Below are positions 17,925-24,592 of a stretch of DNA of 28,740 nt, one piece after another (positions within the stretch are counted from its first letter, which is position 1; each line of letters begins with the position of its first letter). Made by a program: the position numbers and the translations under genes. The notes under the pieces are model-generated. The model was not told the origin of the DNA and searched no databases. It saw nothing but the letters and a program-made list of their open reading frames with translations. The stretch lies in IMG/VR virus record IMGVR_UViG_3300025093_000092, positions 1 through 28,740 of that record; one strand, 5' to 3'. This DNA comes from a virus.

Positions 17925-18572
17925 ATGGCTTATTTAAATGCGAACATACCGCCAATTTACGCAAAAATTAGAAGGGAGTATTTATATGATCTTAAAAAAC
18001 ATCATGGAGAAGTTGAAGACTGTATTATCTTTGGTATTACCTCTATGGGAGGTCGTGCTATCTTATGGCATGCGCTTATGGAAAATGGTGCAATCTTTTA
18101 TCGTCTCCCAATTACGGCTTTTATTCAACGTGGTTATGAACCCACATCTGTTCCACATAAGAGACTTGATGAACTGGAACTTTGGAATTCTTTTAGTTAT
18201 TATCCTACTGTTACTAGTTGGTCTATTTTAAGCGCAGCTTCCGGTAAATACATAGGAAAAGACAAGAAATGGCACCATGGTCATTATTTATTTACTATTG
18301 ACTGGGCCCACCCAGATAGTAATATACTTGACACCGATCATTCGGAAATACCGCACGAACATAAGTGCGCTCACATAATTGCTTTAGAAGATGGCAATTT
18401 TGCAGCACAACCTAACAATAGATGTATATGGGATTTACCCTCTTTCACTGTGAAAGATAATATCCCTGACTGGAAAGTGCAAACGAATGAATGGAACGTA
18501 GAAGATACTGGTAAATGGAAAACAGAAGATACCGATAATTTCTTTTACGAAATTGAGGAGAAAAAAACATGA
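17925..18572 (+). CDS. Conserved hypothetical protein after DNA polymerase
   Basis: About 215 residues; I prefer ATG 17925 (MAYLNANIPP) over the TTG at 17919. Trp, His and Tyr are abundant, with conserved-looking clusters: RREYLYDLKKHHGEVEDC near residue 15, GNFAAQPNNRCIWD near 160, and several His in EIPHEHKCAHI. I recall close relatives in the same place in other marine phages, but no function. There is no signal peptide or membrane segment. The final 35 residues are acidic and Trp-rich, probably flexible. The end overlaps the next ATG (ATGA). Confidence 0.75.
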   Translation: MAYLNANIPPIYAKIRREYLYDLKKHHGEVEDCIIFGITSMGGRAILWHALMENGAIFYRLPITAFIQRGYEPTSVPHKRLDELELWNSFSYYPTVTSWSILSAASGKYIGKDKKWHHGHYLFTIDWAHPDSNILDTDHSEIPHEHKCAHIIALEDGNFAAQPNNRCIWDLPSFTVKDNIPDWKVQTNEWNVEDTGKWKTEDTDNFFYEIEEKKT

Positions 18573-18730
18573 GTATAAAATATGTACAACCCACTAACAT
18601 TTGTGGAATCTGTGGTATTCGATTAAGAGGATTACCCTGTCCTACATGTGTACCAGAAAAAAAAGTGGAGGATAGTATGATTAAAAAAATAAAAAAATTT
18701 TTAAAAAAATTAATTTTTTGGACTAGATAA
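18569..18730 (+). CDS. 53-aa zinc-ribbon microprotein with basic helix
   Basis: Too short for a usual length cut-off. It has two Cys pairs, C12-x2-C15 and C24-x2-C27, the spacing of a small zinc ribbon, followed by a Lys-rich amphipathic helix (about residues 38-53, MIKKIKKFLKKLIFW). The helix could bind membrane or nucleic acid. GAGGAG lies 9 bases before the ATG, and the start overlaps the previous stop by ATGA. No family is known to me. Being at the head of the lysis-type cassette, it could be membrane-active or regulatory. Confidence 0.6.
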   Translation: MSIKYVQPTNICGICGIRLRGLPCPTCVPEKKVEDSMIKKIKKFLKKLIFWTR

Positions 18731-18732
18731 TT

Positions 18733-18831
18733 ATGGAGTATCAAAGGATGAACTATTATTTTACAGGTGCTTTAATCATAGCTTTTGTATTGATAGCTCT
18801 TTTTTTACAGCCGGGGTATATACCTAAATGA
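18733..18831 (+). CDS. 32-aa single-TM microprotein
   Basis: It reads as a short N-terminus, then one strong hydrophobic segment (about residues 9-26, YFTGALIIAFVLIALFLQ), then a short polar tail. It starts 2 bases after the previous stop, and its TGA overlaps the next ATG. Candidate holin accessory or other small membrane protein; the size and single membrane span are visible, the lysis role is inferred from neighbours. Confidence 0.55.
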   Translation: MEYQRMNYYFTGALIIAFVLIALFLQPGYIPK

Positions 18832-19202
18832 GTAATAAACCTTTAAACATATCTGAATCAGCTGCTGTACAGATGCCGATGAAGACGGTTGCCTCTCTGA
18901 TTTTGCTCGTCGCAGCCGGCGTGTTCGCATATACGGAGCTTACTGCCAGGTTGGTATCGTTAGAGACATCACGTGAGTTGTTTCAAAATGATTTGTTAAA
19001 AAAATCCGAACAAGTACCCGTGGACCAGGAACAAATATTTTTAATCGAGGATTTGTACAAGACCGTAGAAAAAATGGAACAAACTCAAGAGATGAATATG
19101 ACTAACAAAGTTAACATAGAATTTTTAAGAGAACAATTAGATAAAGCATTAGCTGATATCGAAGCGTTAAAAGATAAAGTTAGAGAAAACGGAGCACACT
19201 AA
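18828..19202 (+). CDS. Membrane-anchored coiled-coil protein (spanin/holin-like)
   Basis: 124 residues: a short polar N-terminus, one membrane segment (about residues 20-38, VASLILLVAAGVFAYTE), and a long charged coiled coil to the end. The topology (N-in, C-out) is that of an inner-membrane spanin, but a lipoprotein partner is not obvious. It is also seen in small holin-accessory proteins. The sequence around 18880-18950 is GC-richer than its surroundings. It overlaps both neighbours (ATGA before, TAATG after), and the endolysin follows two genes later. Confidence 0.65.
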   Translation: MSNKPLNISESAAVQMPMKTVASLILLVAAGVFAYTELTARLVSLETSRELFQNDLLKKSEQVPVDQEQIFLIEDLYKTVEKMEQTQEMNMTNKVNIEFLREQLDKALADIEALKDKVRENGAH

Positions 19203-19414
19203 TGGAGTTGATTATAGCCCTTCTTATGATTGTCAATGGAGAAATCAAAGAACATAGAATACAGGAAACTATGTCTGACTGCTTGAAAGGGAAGAGGGTT
19301 GCAATGAGATCAAATAAAAATAATAATATTCAGTACCAGTGCATAAAATCTATGGCAGAATTAGAGTCAAATATTGATGGTAGCAAAAGTATCAAAAAAC
19401 TCATCCTCGAATAA
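19202..19414 (+). CDS. Small secreted or membrane protein of the lysis cassette
   Basis: 70 residues. The N-terminus MELIIALLMIVNG is a short hydrophobic stretch that could be a signal peptide or anchor. The rest is polar and basic, with two Cys (near residues 27 and 47) that could form a disulfide in the periplasm. I recall similar proteins in other marine phages, without function. The start overlaps the preceding stop by one base. A candidate partner to the 18828 protein across the envelope. Confidence 0.65.
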   Translation: MELIIALLMIVNGEIKEHRIQETMSDCLKGKRVAMRSNKNNNIQYQCIKSMAELESNIDGSKSIKKLILE

Positions 19415-19424
19415 AGGTAATCAT

Positions 19425-19523
19425 ATGGCTAAACTATTGAGAGATAGAAAGTATAAACAACGTATACTTAAATCTAAAAAAATATATAATAGGAAGGATA
19501 AAAATTATGAATCTATCGCGTAA
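19425..19523 (+). CDS. 32-aa highly basic peptide
   Basis: Begins MAKLLRDRKYKQR; about half the residues are Lys or Arg. It fills the gap between the 19202 gene and the endolysin, overlapping the latter by 17 bases in another frame. AAAGG lies 8 bases before the ATG. Similar tiny basic peptides at this place are familiar to me from marine phages. Function unknown; nucleic-acid binding or translational coupling are possible. Confidence 0.5.
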   Translation: MAKLLRDRKYKQRILKSKKIYNRKDKNYESIA

Positions 19524-19983
19524 CTTTACTTTATCAGAACTTATCAAATCGGACACAGCAATCCGTAAAGGCATTAATAATAATCCTAATGCAGAACAAA
19601 TAGAAAAATTAAAAGCTTTGTGTGAAAATATTTTGCAACCCGTTCGGGACCATTTCGGCAGAGTTAAGGTGACGAGCGGTTTCCGTAGCGAAGAACTATG
19701 CCTTGCCATTGGATCGAGTCGGAACAGCCAGCATGCCAAAGCCGAGGCCGCAGACTTCGAATGTATTGGCGTAGACAACGCTGAACTTTTTGATTGGATT
19801 AAAAATAATCTTTCACCAGATCAATTGATCCTCGAGTTCTACACTCCTGGCGAACCCAACTCGGGTTGGATCCACTGCAGCTGGGTAGAAGGAACACCAA
19901 GAGCTAGTTTTTTACATGCGTACAGATCAGAAGGTAAAACTAAATACAAACCTATAATAGGAAAGGCCAAAGATCTTGTCTAA
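19507..19983 (+). CDS. Peptidase M15-family endolysin
   Basis: 158 residues, the usual size of a single-domain phage M15 peptidase (VanY/L-alanyl-D-glutamate type). Zinc and catalytic positions are visible: H76 and D83 in SQHAKAEAADFE, and H123 in GWIHCSW. SGFRS (57-61) matches the family's SGYRS. The family Gly three residues after the first His is Ala here. The enzyme cuts peptide bonds of peptidoglycan to lyse the cell. There is no signal peptide, so it needs a holin, consistent with the small membrane proteins upstream. Bases 19640-19880 are markedly GC-rich for this genome. Confidence 0.9.
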   Translation: MNLSRNFTLSELIKSDTAIRKGINNNPNAEQIEKLKALCENILQPVRDHFGRVKVTSGFRSEELCLAIGSSRNSQHAKAEAADFECIGVDNAELFDWIKNNLSPDQLILEFYTPGEPNSGWIHCSWVEGTPRASFLHAYRSEGKTKYKPIIGKAKDLV

Positions 19984-20188
19984 TAAATTTAAAATTTTTC
20001 ATAAAATTGATACTGTGACAGGTATTTGTGAAGAGTGTAATGAAGAAGCTATTTTAGTTGCGATTGTTACTGAATATTATAGATGCACTAATTGTGGTGC
20101 AGATACTAGACAGCATATCAATGGTAGTATAAGATACTTAAGATTGAATGAAAGTGATAAACAATGGATAAAAGAACAAAGTAAATAA
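19976..20188 (+). CDS. Small zinc-ribbon protein, TTG start
   Basis: 70 residues. CEEC near residue 18 and CTNC near residue 37 give a classic CxxC...CxxC zinc ribbon. The best start is TTG 19976, 8 bases inside the endolysin gene, with GGAAAGG upstream; no ATG is available before the first Cys pair. It overlaps the next ATG by one base. The role is unknown; such ribbons bind nucleic acids or proteins. Confidence 0.7.
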   Translation: MSNKFKIFHKIDTVTGICEECNEEAILVAIVTEYYRCTNCGADTRQHINGSIRYLRLNESDKQWIKEQSK

Positions 20189-20325
20189 TGGCTCGTCAAA
20201 AATTTATACATTTCGTACCAAGACCAAAACCTAAAAAAAGAATTCGAGTTCACAAGAAATCAAAAAACAAAAGCGAGAAGCGCAGCTTTAAAAAATACAA
20301 TCGACAAGGAAGACGGGCTAAATAG
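20188..20325 (+). CDS. 45-aa Arg/Lys-rich protein
   Basis: Very basic: the PRPKPKKRIRVHKKSKNKSE region is almost all Lys, Arg, Pro and Ser, and the end is KKYNRQGRRAK. The start overlaps the previous stop (TAATG). It resembles tiny basic proteins I recall in related marine phages, which could bind DNA or RNA or be packaged. It meets the minus-strand gene at 20318 head-on with 8 bases of overlap. Confidence 0.6.
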   Translation: MARQKFIHFVPRPKPKKRIRVHKKSKNKSEKRSFKKYNRQGRRAK

Positions 20326-20566
20326 GTTCAGCCTCTTCTGGAGTGAAAGGTTCACATACAAATTTAGGATACATTCGAGTCTTATTTATTTGATCTATTT
20401 TTAATAACTTCCCATTAAAGAATATTTCAAAAGACTCCCCTAATCCATCCTTAATACAACTATCAAATGAATCATGGACAGTCTGATAAGCGTGCATTTC
20501 TGTGGGTATATGCAGGCAATTATTACCCATTACCGAGCATATATAAATAGTTAAAATAAATTTCAT
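20318..20566 (-). CDS. Small secreted Cys-containing protein
   Basis: 82 residues. The N-terminus MKFILTIYICSVMG is a plausible signal peptide or membrane anchor, and four Cys occur in the whole protein. The mature part is acidic. I remember similar single-gene minus-strand proteins in marine phages, without function. AAGGAC lies 5 bases before the ATG. It is transcribed divergently from the ribbon-helix-helix gene across the palindrome at 20597-20608, so both may be under the same regulator. A superinfection or envelope role is only a guess. Confidence 0.7.
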   Translation of the reverse strand: MKFILTIYICSVMGNNCLHIPTEMHAYQTVHDSFDSCIKDGLGESFEIFFNGKLLKIDQINKTRMYPKFVCEPFTPEEAEPI

Positions 20567-20573
20567 AGAGTCC

Positions 20574-20608
20574 TTGACATTAATTTGAATATTTTATAGG
20601 ATATCCTA
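20574..20608. promoter_or_regulatory. Promoter with perfect palindrome TAGGATATCCTA
   Basis: On plus, TTGACA (20574-20579) then 17 bp then TAGGAT as a weak -10. The -10 is the left half of a perfect 12-bp palindrome (20597-20608). On minus, TATAAA-like bases beside the same palindrome could serve the 20566 gene. A dimer bound here would block both directions, as in autoregulated RHH operators. Confidence 0.65.
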
Positions 20609-20633
20609 ATATTAAAATGAAAGGATATAACAG

Positions 20634-20807
20634 ATGACTGATTTTAGCAAATACAAAAACATCTCAATTAAAAAAGAGACGTATGCAAAAATTGATAAAA
20701 TTAGAAAAGTGTTAGTACCTGACGATCCCGATGTATCAAGGGCCCAGGTAGTAACTATTCTAGTAAACAAAGAAGCCAAACGTTTAAATGGCAAAATAAA
20801 AGACTAA
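20634..20807 (+). CDS. Ribbon-helix-helix-type small regulator
   Basis: 57 residues. The pattern suits the Arc/CopG ribbon-helix-helix fold: a short strand with alternating residues (KNISIKKETYAKIDKIRK, about 8-25) that would enter the DNA major groove as a two-stranded sheet, then helix A, a turn (PDDPDVSRAQ), and helix B (VVTILVNKEAKRL). Such proteins bind as dimers to palindromes, usually as repressors of their own promoter. A perfect palindrome lies 26 bases upstream in the -10 region, so autoregulation is likely. Fold assignment is by pattern only. Confidence 0.65.
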   Translation: MTDFSKYKNISIKKETYAKIDKIRKVLVPDDPDVSRAQVVTILVNKEAKRLNGKIKD

Positions 20808-20825
20808 CCAATACAGGAGGAAAGT

Positions 20826-21077
20826 ATGAAATATACATTAGTCAAAAGAGTAACGTTCTCATACAAGGGAGCGCAAGATGTAGTGAGCATAGTGAAAGAA
20901 GCTAACTCACTGGAAGATGCACTTAAATATAAAGTAGGTGCAGAGATGTTAGAAGAACCGGCAGACAATAAAAAGTTTCAAGTTCTTATTAACATTGATG
21001 ATGCATTTGATTACATCAAAGAGCCGGCAAAACCTTTGCTGCTTACAGATGAAGTTAAAGGTCAAAAGGCGTCGTAA
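20826..21077 (+). CDS. Hypothetical small protein
   Basis: 83 residues, with AGGAGG 6 bases before the ATG, one of the better ribosome sites here. The N-terminal half looks beta-strand then helix (YTLVKRVTFSY, then ANSLEDALKYKVGAEML). The second half has a strand pattern (KKFQVLINIDDAFDYI). Short two-layer proteins like this often bind partners, but no family is recognised. It is followed by a one-base-overlapping gene in the same operon. Confidence 0.65.
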   Translation: MKYTLVKRVTFSYKGAQDVVSIVKEANSLEDALKYKVGAEMLEEPADNKKFQVLINIDDAFDYIKEPAKPLLLTDEVKGQKAS

Positions 21078-21259
21078 TGCCGGAACTTAAAGAGGAACAT
21101 TTTGAGGTTATAGATCGTAACAAGTCTATGAATTTTGACAGACAAAATACTGCCAAACTTTTACAGGCTCGGGAAATCTATAACCAATCAAATGGTTTGC
21201 AAAACATATCGGAGCATGAACTCAAAAAGTTTAATGAGTTGATGAAATACCATAGATGA
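21077..21259 (+). CDS. Hypothetical 60-aa protein
   Basis: Helical, charged, with no Cys, membrane segment or named motif. It overlaps its neighbours by 1 and 4 bases (TAATG-type before, ATGATGA after), which supports real, coupled translation. Composition (Asn, Glu, Lys) is ordinary for this genome. Confidence 0.55.
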   Translation: MPELKEEHFEVIDRNKSMNFDRQNTAKLLQAREIYNQSNGLQNISEHELKKFNELMKYHR

Positions 21260-21474
21260 TGAGTGAAGCAGACATAATTGAATATAATAAACTAACAGAA
21301 CAGTTAGAGTTATTAAAAAAGAAAGGGGCTCCGGTTGATGACCGGGGCCCTGCAGATCTCACTAAACGAATAGAAATTCTTGAGTTTAGAAATGAGAAGT
21401 TACACCAATATAATGAAAAACTAATTGAAGAGATACGTTCTCTTCGATCTCAACTTTATGTGAAAGGAAACTAA
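21256..21474 (+). CDS. Small coiled-coil protein
   Basis: 72 residues in two coiled-coil segments (about 8-23 and 40-70) joined by a Gly/Asp/Arg linker. Starts at 21256 and 21259 are both possible (ATGATG). The linker is encoded by a GC-rich 10-bp hairpin (21326-21350). The stop overlaps the alpha-CTD gene start (TAATG), so the two are likely co-translated and might interact. No named family. Confidence 0.6.
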   Translation: MMSEADIIEYNKLTEQLELLKKKGAPVDDRGPADLTKRIEILEFRNEKLHQYNEKLIEEIRSLRSQLYVKGN

Positions 21475-21896
21475 TGAATAGAGAACTATTAGAAAGACCA
21501 ATAAGTGATCTTGAATTAAGTGTAAGAGTACACTCTGCATTTTTAAAATATGAACCCCAAATGAAAACAATTGGAGACTTAATACAAAAAACTCCAGGTG
21601 AGTTACTACGAACACCTAACTTTGGTCGTAAATCTATGAATGAAGTAAAAGAAGTTTTAGCTAGTATGGGTTTAAATTTAGGAACGAGTGCTGAATCTAT
21701 ACCTCCAACGATGGATAAAGTAAGACAAGACTTTGTTTATAATATAATTGAACATGCATCGAGTGCAGCAAGTAAATCTTTAGAGGTTATTGTAGATAAA
21801 AAAGAATGGGCCTATCATGATATTGAAAAGTATTTCGAGTCTCATAGAAAAATAATGGATGCCTACAAAGAAGCATTGCAGAGGTTACATGATTAA
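21474..21896 (+). CDS. Stand-alone RNA polymerase alpha C-terminal domain homologue
   Basis: 140 residues. Residues 10-70 align closely with the alpha-CTD of bacterial RpoA (DLELSVR, then [36 protein letters not shown]). Aligned to E. coli positions known to touch UP-element DNA, R265, G296, K298, S299 and E302 are kept (here R18, G51, K53, S54, E57), while N268 and C269 are replaced by S21 and A22. No alpha N-terminal domain is present. Residues 71-140 are a separate helical domain of unknown kind. It could recruit or redirect host RNA polymerase, or bind DNA directly. It is coupled to the coiled-coil gene before it and overlaps the next gene by 8 bases. Confidence 0.85.
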   Translation: MNRELLERPISDLELSVRVHSAFLKYEPQMKTIGDLIQKTPGELLRTPNFGRKSMNEVKEVLASMGLNLGTSAESIPPTMDKVRQDFVYNIIEHASSAASKSLEVIVDKKEWAYHDIEKYFESHRKIMDAYKEALQRLHD

Positions 21897-22446
21897 AGGA
21901 GATAGCACAGACTACAATCTACTAGAAAAATGGACCAAGAATTTCGATTGTGATGGTTTTGCATCCGTTGAAATAGGGGTTCGTGAAGGTATGGGATCTA
22001 AAATAATTATGGATAATGTAATTAATAATTACATTCATATTGGTATAGATCCCTATGCCAATTTAGAATATCAACATTATGATGACACAGGTAAATATAC
22101 TTGTGATTATACAGATCAAATGCGTGATACAATGCTACATGATTTTAAACCTTATCGTAATCAAGGTAAGTTTACTTTGTATAATGATACTGATATTAAA
22201 TTTATGGCCGACAGGGCTCACCAGGATTCCAGGTTTGCGTTAGTACATTTTGATGGTCCACACATGACTCGAGATGTAATCACTGAAGCTATTTGGTTTG
22301 CTAATCGTGCAGCACCCAAGACTCGTTATATCTTTGACGATTATCCTAAATATAATATGCAGCTTATCAGAGATATGTTGAAGTATTATGATTTTGATAT
22401 TTTGGAACAAGGTAAAAATAAAATCTGTTTAGAAAAAAAGATTTAA
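21889..22446 (+). CDS. Class I SAM-dependent methyltransferase-like protein
   Basis: 185 residues from ATG 21889, chosen over 21859 because GAGG lies just upstream and the overlap with the alpha-CTD gene falls to 8 bases. Motif I is [13 protein letters not shown] (E28 to G36), followed by [11 protein letters not shown] with an acidic residue after the second strand, and [10 protein letters not shown] near residue 115. This is the pattern of Methyltransf_24-type enzymes. The substrate is unknown; a small molecule, DNA or protein is possible, and no DNA-methylase NPPY-type motif is seen. Confidence 0.75.
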   Translation: MIKGDSTDYNLLEKWTKNFDCDGFASVEIGVREGMGSKIIMDNVINNYIHIGIDPYANLEYQHYDDTGKYTCDYTDQMRDTMLHDFKPYRNQGKFTLYNDTDIKFMADRAHQDSRFALVHFDGPHMTRDVITEAIWFANRAAPKTRYIFDDYPKYNMQLIRDMLKYYDFDILEQGKNKICLEKKI

Positions 22447-22913
22447 TGGGCTACAAAGATCCTAACGACGAAAGACGAATACAAAAGGATTTTGAATACA
22501 TGAACTCGGAACGAGGATATGTGACACGAACTATCTCTTCTAAATTTAAACCTAGTTATACAAAGTATGGTGGCCACATTCCTAACATAGATAAAAAAGA
22601 ATTTTGGAGATTATATATGAATCATATTATTAATATGAAAGAAAAATTTCCAGAAACAAATGGTAGAATTTGTAGATATTGTGAGCAGCCCTTTACATTT
22701 AAAGCTAGACGTGGAACTAGAGGTAAGGGATATCAAGGACGTAAAGGTCAAATAACAACTAACTTTAGTATTGATCGATATGATCCAAGATTAACGTATA
22801 CCACTGATAATATTATATTTTGTTGCGTTGCTTGTAATGATAAAAAAAGAGATAGTAATCCGGATGATTGGAAAAATTATTTAAGGGTAGGTAGAGAATT
22901 TGTAAGTGATTAA
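22446..22913 (+). CDS. HNH-type endonuclease
   Basis: 155 residues. A zinc-binding frame C76-x2-C79 and C127-x2-C130 encloses the nuclease core: a SIDRYDP segment (D110, R111) and NIIFCCVACNDKKRD at the end. This is the pattern of phage HNH proteins with Asp-Arg in the first motif. Residues 1-60 lack a known motif and could bind DNA. Such genes act in packaging, as homing nucleases, or in DNA metabolism. Here the start overlaps the methyltransferase-like gene by one base, so it belongs to the operon and does not look like a recent intron insertion. Confidence 0.85.
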   Translation: MGYKDPNDERRIQKDFEYMNSERGYVTRTISSKFKPSYTKYGGHIPNIDKKEFWRLYMNHIINMKEKFPETNGRICRYCEQPFTFKARRGTRGKGYQGRKGQITTNFSIDRYDPRLTYTTDNIIFCCVACNDKKRDSNPDDWKNYLRVGREFVSD

Positions 22914-23064
22914 ATGTGAATGTAAAAAAGATGCAGTTGTTGTTGAAAATAAAAAATATTATTGTGCTGATTGTTATATTAATAAGTTTGTCCGGGTGCG
23001 TAAAAGACTACGACCTAAACCCTTGGACAACCGTAATGAGACAAATGATAAAGGTAAACTATGA
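22906..23064 (+). CDS. 52-aa Cys-pair microprotein, GTG start
   Basis: It reads as M-I-K-C-E-C near the N-terminus, C-A-D-C near residue 20, then a basic tail (KFVRVRKRLRPKPL). Four Cys in two pairs suggest a zinc ribbon. It fills the gap exactly, overlapping the HNH gene by 8 bases and the exonuclease ATG by 4, which supports coding. GTG 22906 is the only start that includes both Cys pairs. Confidence 0.55.
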   Translation: MIKCECKKDAVVVENKKYYCADCYINKFVRVRKRLRPKPLDNRNETNDKGKL

Positions 23065-23777
23065 TAAAACTAAATAAAAAATTTTATTATCCGACATCAA
23101 CTCGGAAAATAATTGATGGTAAAAGACATTACTTGGTAGGAGAGGAGAAGCTGCCAAGTGTTACTTCTATATTAAAAGCCTGCGAGAGTGAAGAGAAGAA
23201 AGCTTCATTGGAGGCGTGGAAAGCTAGAGTGGGAGAGGCCGAAGCCACAAGGATCACGGACAATGCAGCAGCGAGAGGAACTTTAATGCACTCGATTCTT
23301 GAAGGATATATGTTGAACAGACCTATAGTGGATCTAACTCCGGAAGGACAATTAGCTACGAAGATGGCAAGACAAATCGTGGACCGGGGATTAACAGATA
23401 AGCTAGAAGAATTGTGGGCAACGGAATGTGTTTTATTTTATCCGGAGATGTACGCAGGGGCCAGTGATGGAGTCGGAATCTACGAGGGCAAACAAGCCAT
23501 ATTAGATTTTAAACAAACCAATAAACCAAAAAGAAAAGAATGGATTGAAGATTATTTCTTGCAGCTAGCAGGATATGCAATTGCTCACAATCAAATATAT
23601 CAAACTAATATCCAGTTTGGAATCATTCTAATGTGCAGCAAAGATTTATATTTCCAGGAATTTCGCGTAGAAGGTGAAGAATTTAGACATTATGCGAACG
23701 AATGGTGGAAGAAAGTAGCACAATATTACAAGCAAAAAAAAGAATGGGAAGAATTAGTTGACAGAGCCGGGATGTAA
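23061..23777 (+). CDS. PD-(D/E)XK exonuclease (Cas4/RecB-like)
   Basis: 238 residues. The nuclease core is visible: RGTLMH with H77, E122, D136 in AGASDGVG, D149-x-K151 in ILDFKQ, and a QLAGY motif later, the order of RecB/Cas4-type phage exonucleases. There is no four-Cys iron-sulfur cluster as in Cas4 proper. The expected role is resection of double-strand ends for recombination. A VRR-NUC gene lies about 2 kb downstream. The ATG overlaps the previous stop, and its last bases carry the -35 of the promoter for the next operon. Confidence 0.85.
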   Translation: MIKLNKKFYYPTSTRKIIDGKRHYLVGEEKLPSVTSILKACESEEKKASLEAWKARVGEAEATRITDNAAARGTLMHSILEGYMLNRPIVDLTPEGQLATKMARQIVDRGLTDKLEELWATECVLFYPEMYAGASDGVGIYEGKQAILDFKQTNKPKRKEWIEDYFLQLAGYAIAHNQIYQTNIQFGIILMCSKDLYFQEFRVEGEEFRHYANEWWKKVAQYYKQKKEWEELVDRAGM

Positions 23778-23798
23778 TGTTATATAGGATATTATATG
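23758..23798 (+). promoter_or_regulatory. Promoter with TATAGGATATT motif at the -10
   Basis: TTGACA (23758-23763), a 17-bp spacer, then TATATA (23781-23786). TATAGGATATTATATG (23783-23798) overlaps the -10 and runs past it, so a bound regulator would cover the start site. The promoter lies partly in the end of the exonuclease gene and serves the 23811 gene. Confidence 0.6.
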
Positions 23799-23810
23799 AA
23801 AGGAATGAAT

Positions 23811-24185
23811 ATGAAAAAATATAGTTACACGGCAACAAGAAATTTTACTCAATCTTATATGATTACAGTAAAAGCTAAAAATGATGTAGAGGCTGCAAGT
23901 AAAGTGCATGCCTTAAGATATAACTACAACAATGAATGGTCAGAGATGGGTAAGTTAGCAGCTGACGATAAATTAATTGATATCGAAAGATGTGCAGTTG
24001 AAAATCCCGCAGATAATTATTGTCAGGATTGTGATGGCAAAGGGTATTTTGAAGACGTCATAAGCACGGGTTTATCTGACCCAAAAGATCCTTACCATGA
24101 GCCACATATTGAAAGATGTGATACTTGTATGGCATTTGAAGACGATGAAAAAGCAAAGGAGTACCATGAAAAAAGAAAAAGGTAG
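23811..24185 (+). CDS. Zinc-finger protein with DnaJ-like Cys motif
   Basis: About 124 residues from ATG 23811 (MKKYSYTATRNF). ATG 23796 is in frame but would sit at the transcript start, whereas AAAGGA at 23799-23804 fits 23811. The N-terminal half is beta-rich. CQDCDGKGYFED near residue 72 is the DnaJ-type CxxCxGxG, with a second CDTC near residue 104, so one zinc site is likely. The C-terminus is Lys/Glu-rich. Role unknown; protein or nucleic-acid binding. Confidence 0.7.
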   Translation: MKKYSYTATRNFTQSYMITVKAKNDVEAASKVHALRYNYNNEWSEMGKLAADDKLIDIERCAVENPADNYCQDCDGKGYFEDVISTGLSDPKDPYHEPHIERCDTCMAFEDDEKAKEYHEKRKR

Positions 24186-24369
24186 AACGTTTGACGGTAT
24201 TACAAGACCATCAAACGAAACATACAGAAAAAATTTTAATGAAATATTTGGTAAGAAACCAGAAATAGATTTAAAAGGAACTGTATTTTGTAAAGCCAAA
24301 AAATGCAATAATCATTTATATAAAAATGAAAGTGCCAGTTTACCTGGATATTGTATGGAGTGTGGCTAA
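24166..24369 (+). CDS. Small Cys-containing protein
   Basis: 67 residues. AAGGAG lies 5 bases before ATG 24166; the frame stays open to an upstream ATG at 24097, but that would run deep into the preceding gene. C-terminal half: FCKAKKCNNHLY (C-x4-C) and YCMECG (CxxC), a likely zinc site. It overlaps the previous gene by 20 bases and is the last gene of the operon before the non-coding gap. Confidence 0.65.
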   Translation: MKKEKGRTFDGITRPSNETYRKNFNEIFGKKPEIDLKGTVFCKAKKCNNHLYKNESASLPGYCMECG

Positions 24370-24380
24370 AATACAACAGT

Positions 24381-24443
24381 AGTGTGGCATAAATGCAACA
24401 CTTTCCCTCTGGGCTAGGGTAAAAGCCCCTATAGACTTTTTTT
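24381..24443 (+). terminator. Hairpin plus likely terminator after the 20.6-24.4 kb operon
   Basis: AGTGTGGCAT (24381-24390) pairs with ATGCAACACT (24393-24402) with one mismatch and a tight turn. GGGCT (24411-24415) pairs with AGCCC (24424-24428), and a run of seven T follows at 24437-24443. The second hairpin with its T-run fits an intrinsic terminator on the plus strand, though 8 bases intervene before the T-run. The gap continues to the next gene at 24707 and holds the repeats below. Confidence 0.5.
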
Positions 24444-24482
24444 GCCAGAAAAGTTTTTTTGTTTTTCAATTTCCAAAATGGT

Positions 24483-24592
24483 GTTACAATGGTTACAATG
24501 GCCTTCAATGTGCTATTATTCGCTAATACCAACACTTTTAGACGATATTTTTGTAACAAAACGCTGTTACAATGGTGTTACAGCTGTTACAA
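24483..24592 (+). repeat. Cluster of GTTACA(ATGG) repeats, iteron-like
   Basis: GTTACAATGG occurs at 24483-24492, 24492-24501 and 24566-24575. GTTACA also occurs at 24577 and 24586. The inverse TTGTAAC (24551-24557) forms a 7-bp inverted repeat with GTTACAA (24566-24572). The surroundings are AT-rich. Repeated short sites with AT-rich flanks fit protein-binding iterons, for example an origin, packaging site or operator. The open frame over this stretch is not convincing as a gene. Confidence 0.55.

Noticed and set aside
18969-18976. TCACGTGA core, reminiscent of parS
   Set aside because: Only 8 bases match, the flanks differ from parS, and it is inside a coding region.
22446-22913. HNH gene as a homing endonuclease in an intron
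   Set aside because: It is part of an overlapping operon and no split gene or intron boundary is seen around it.
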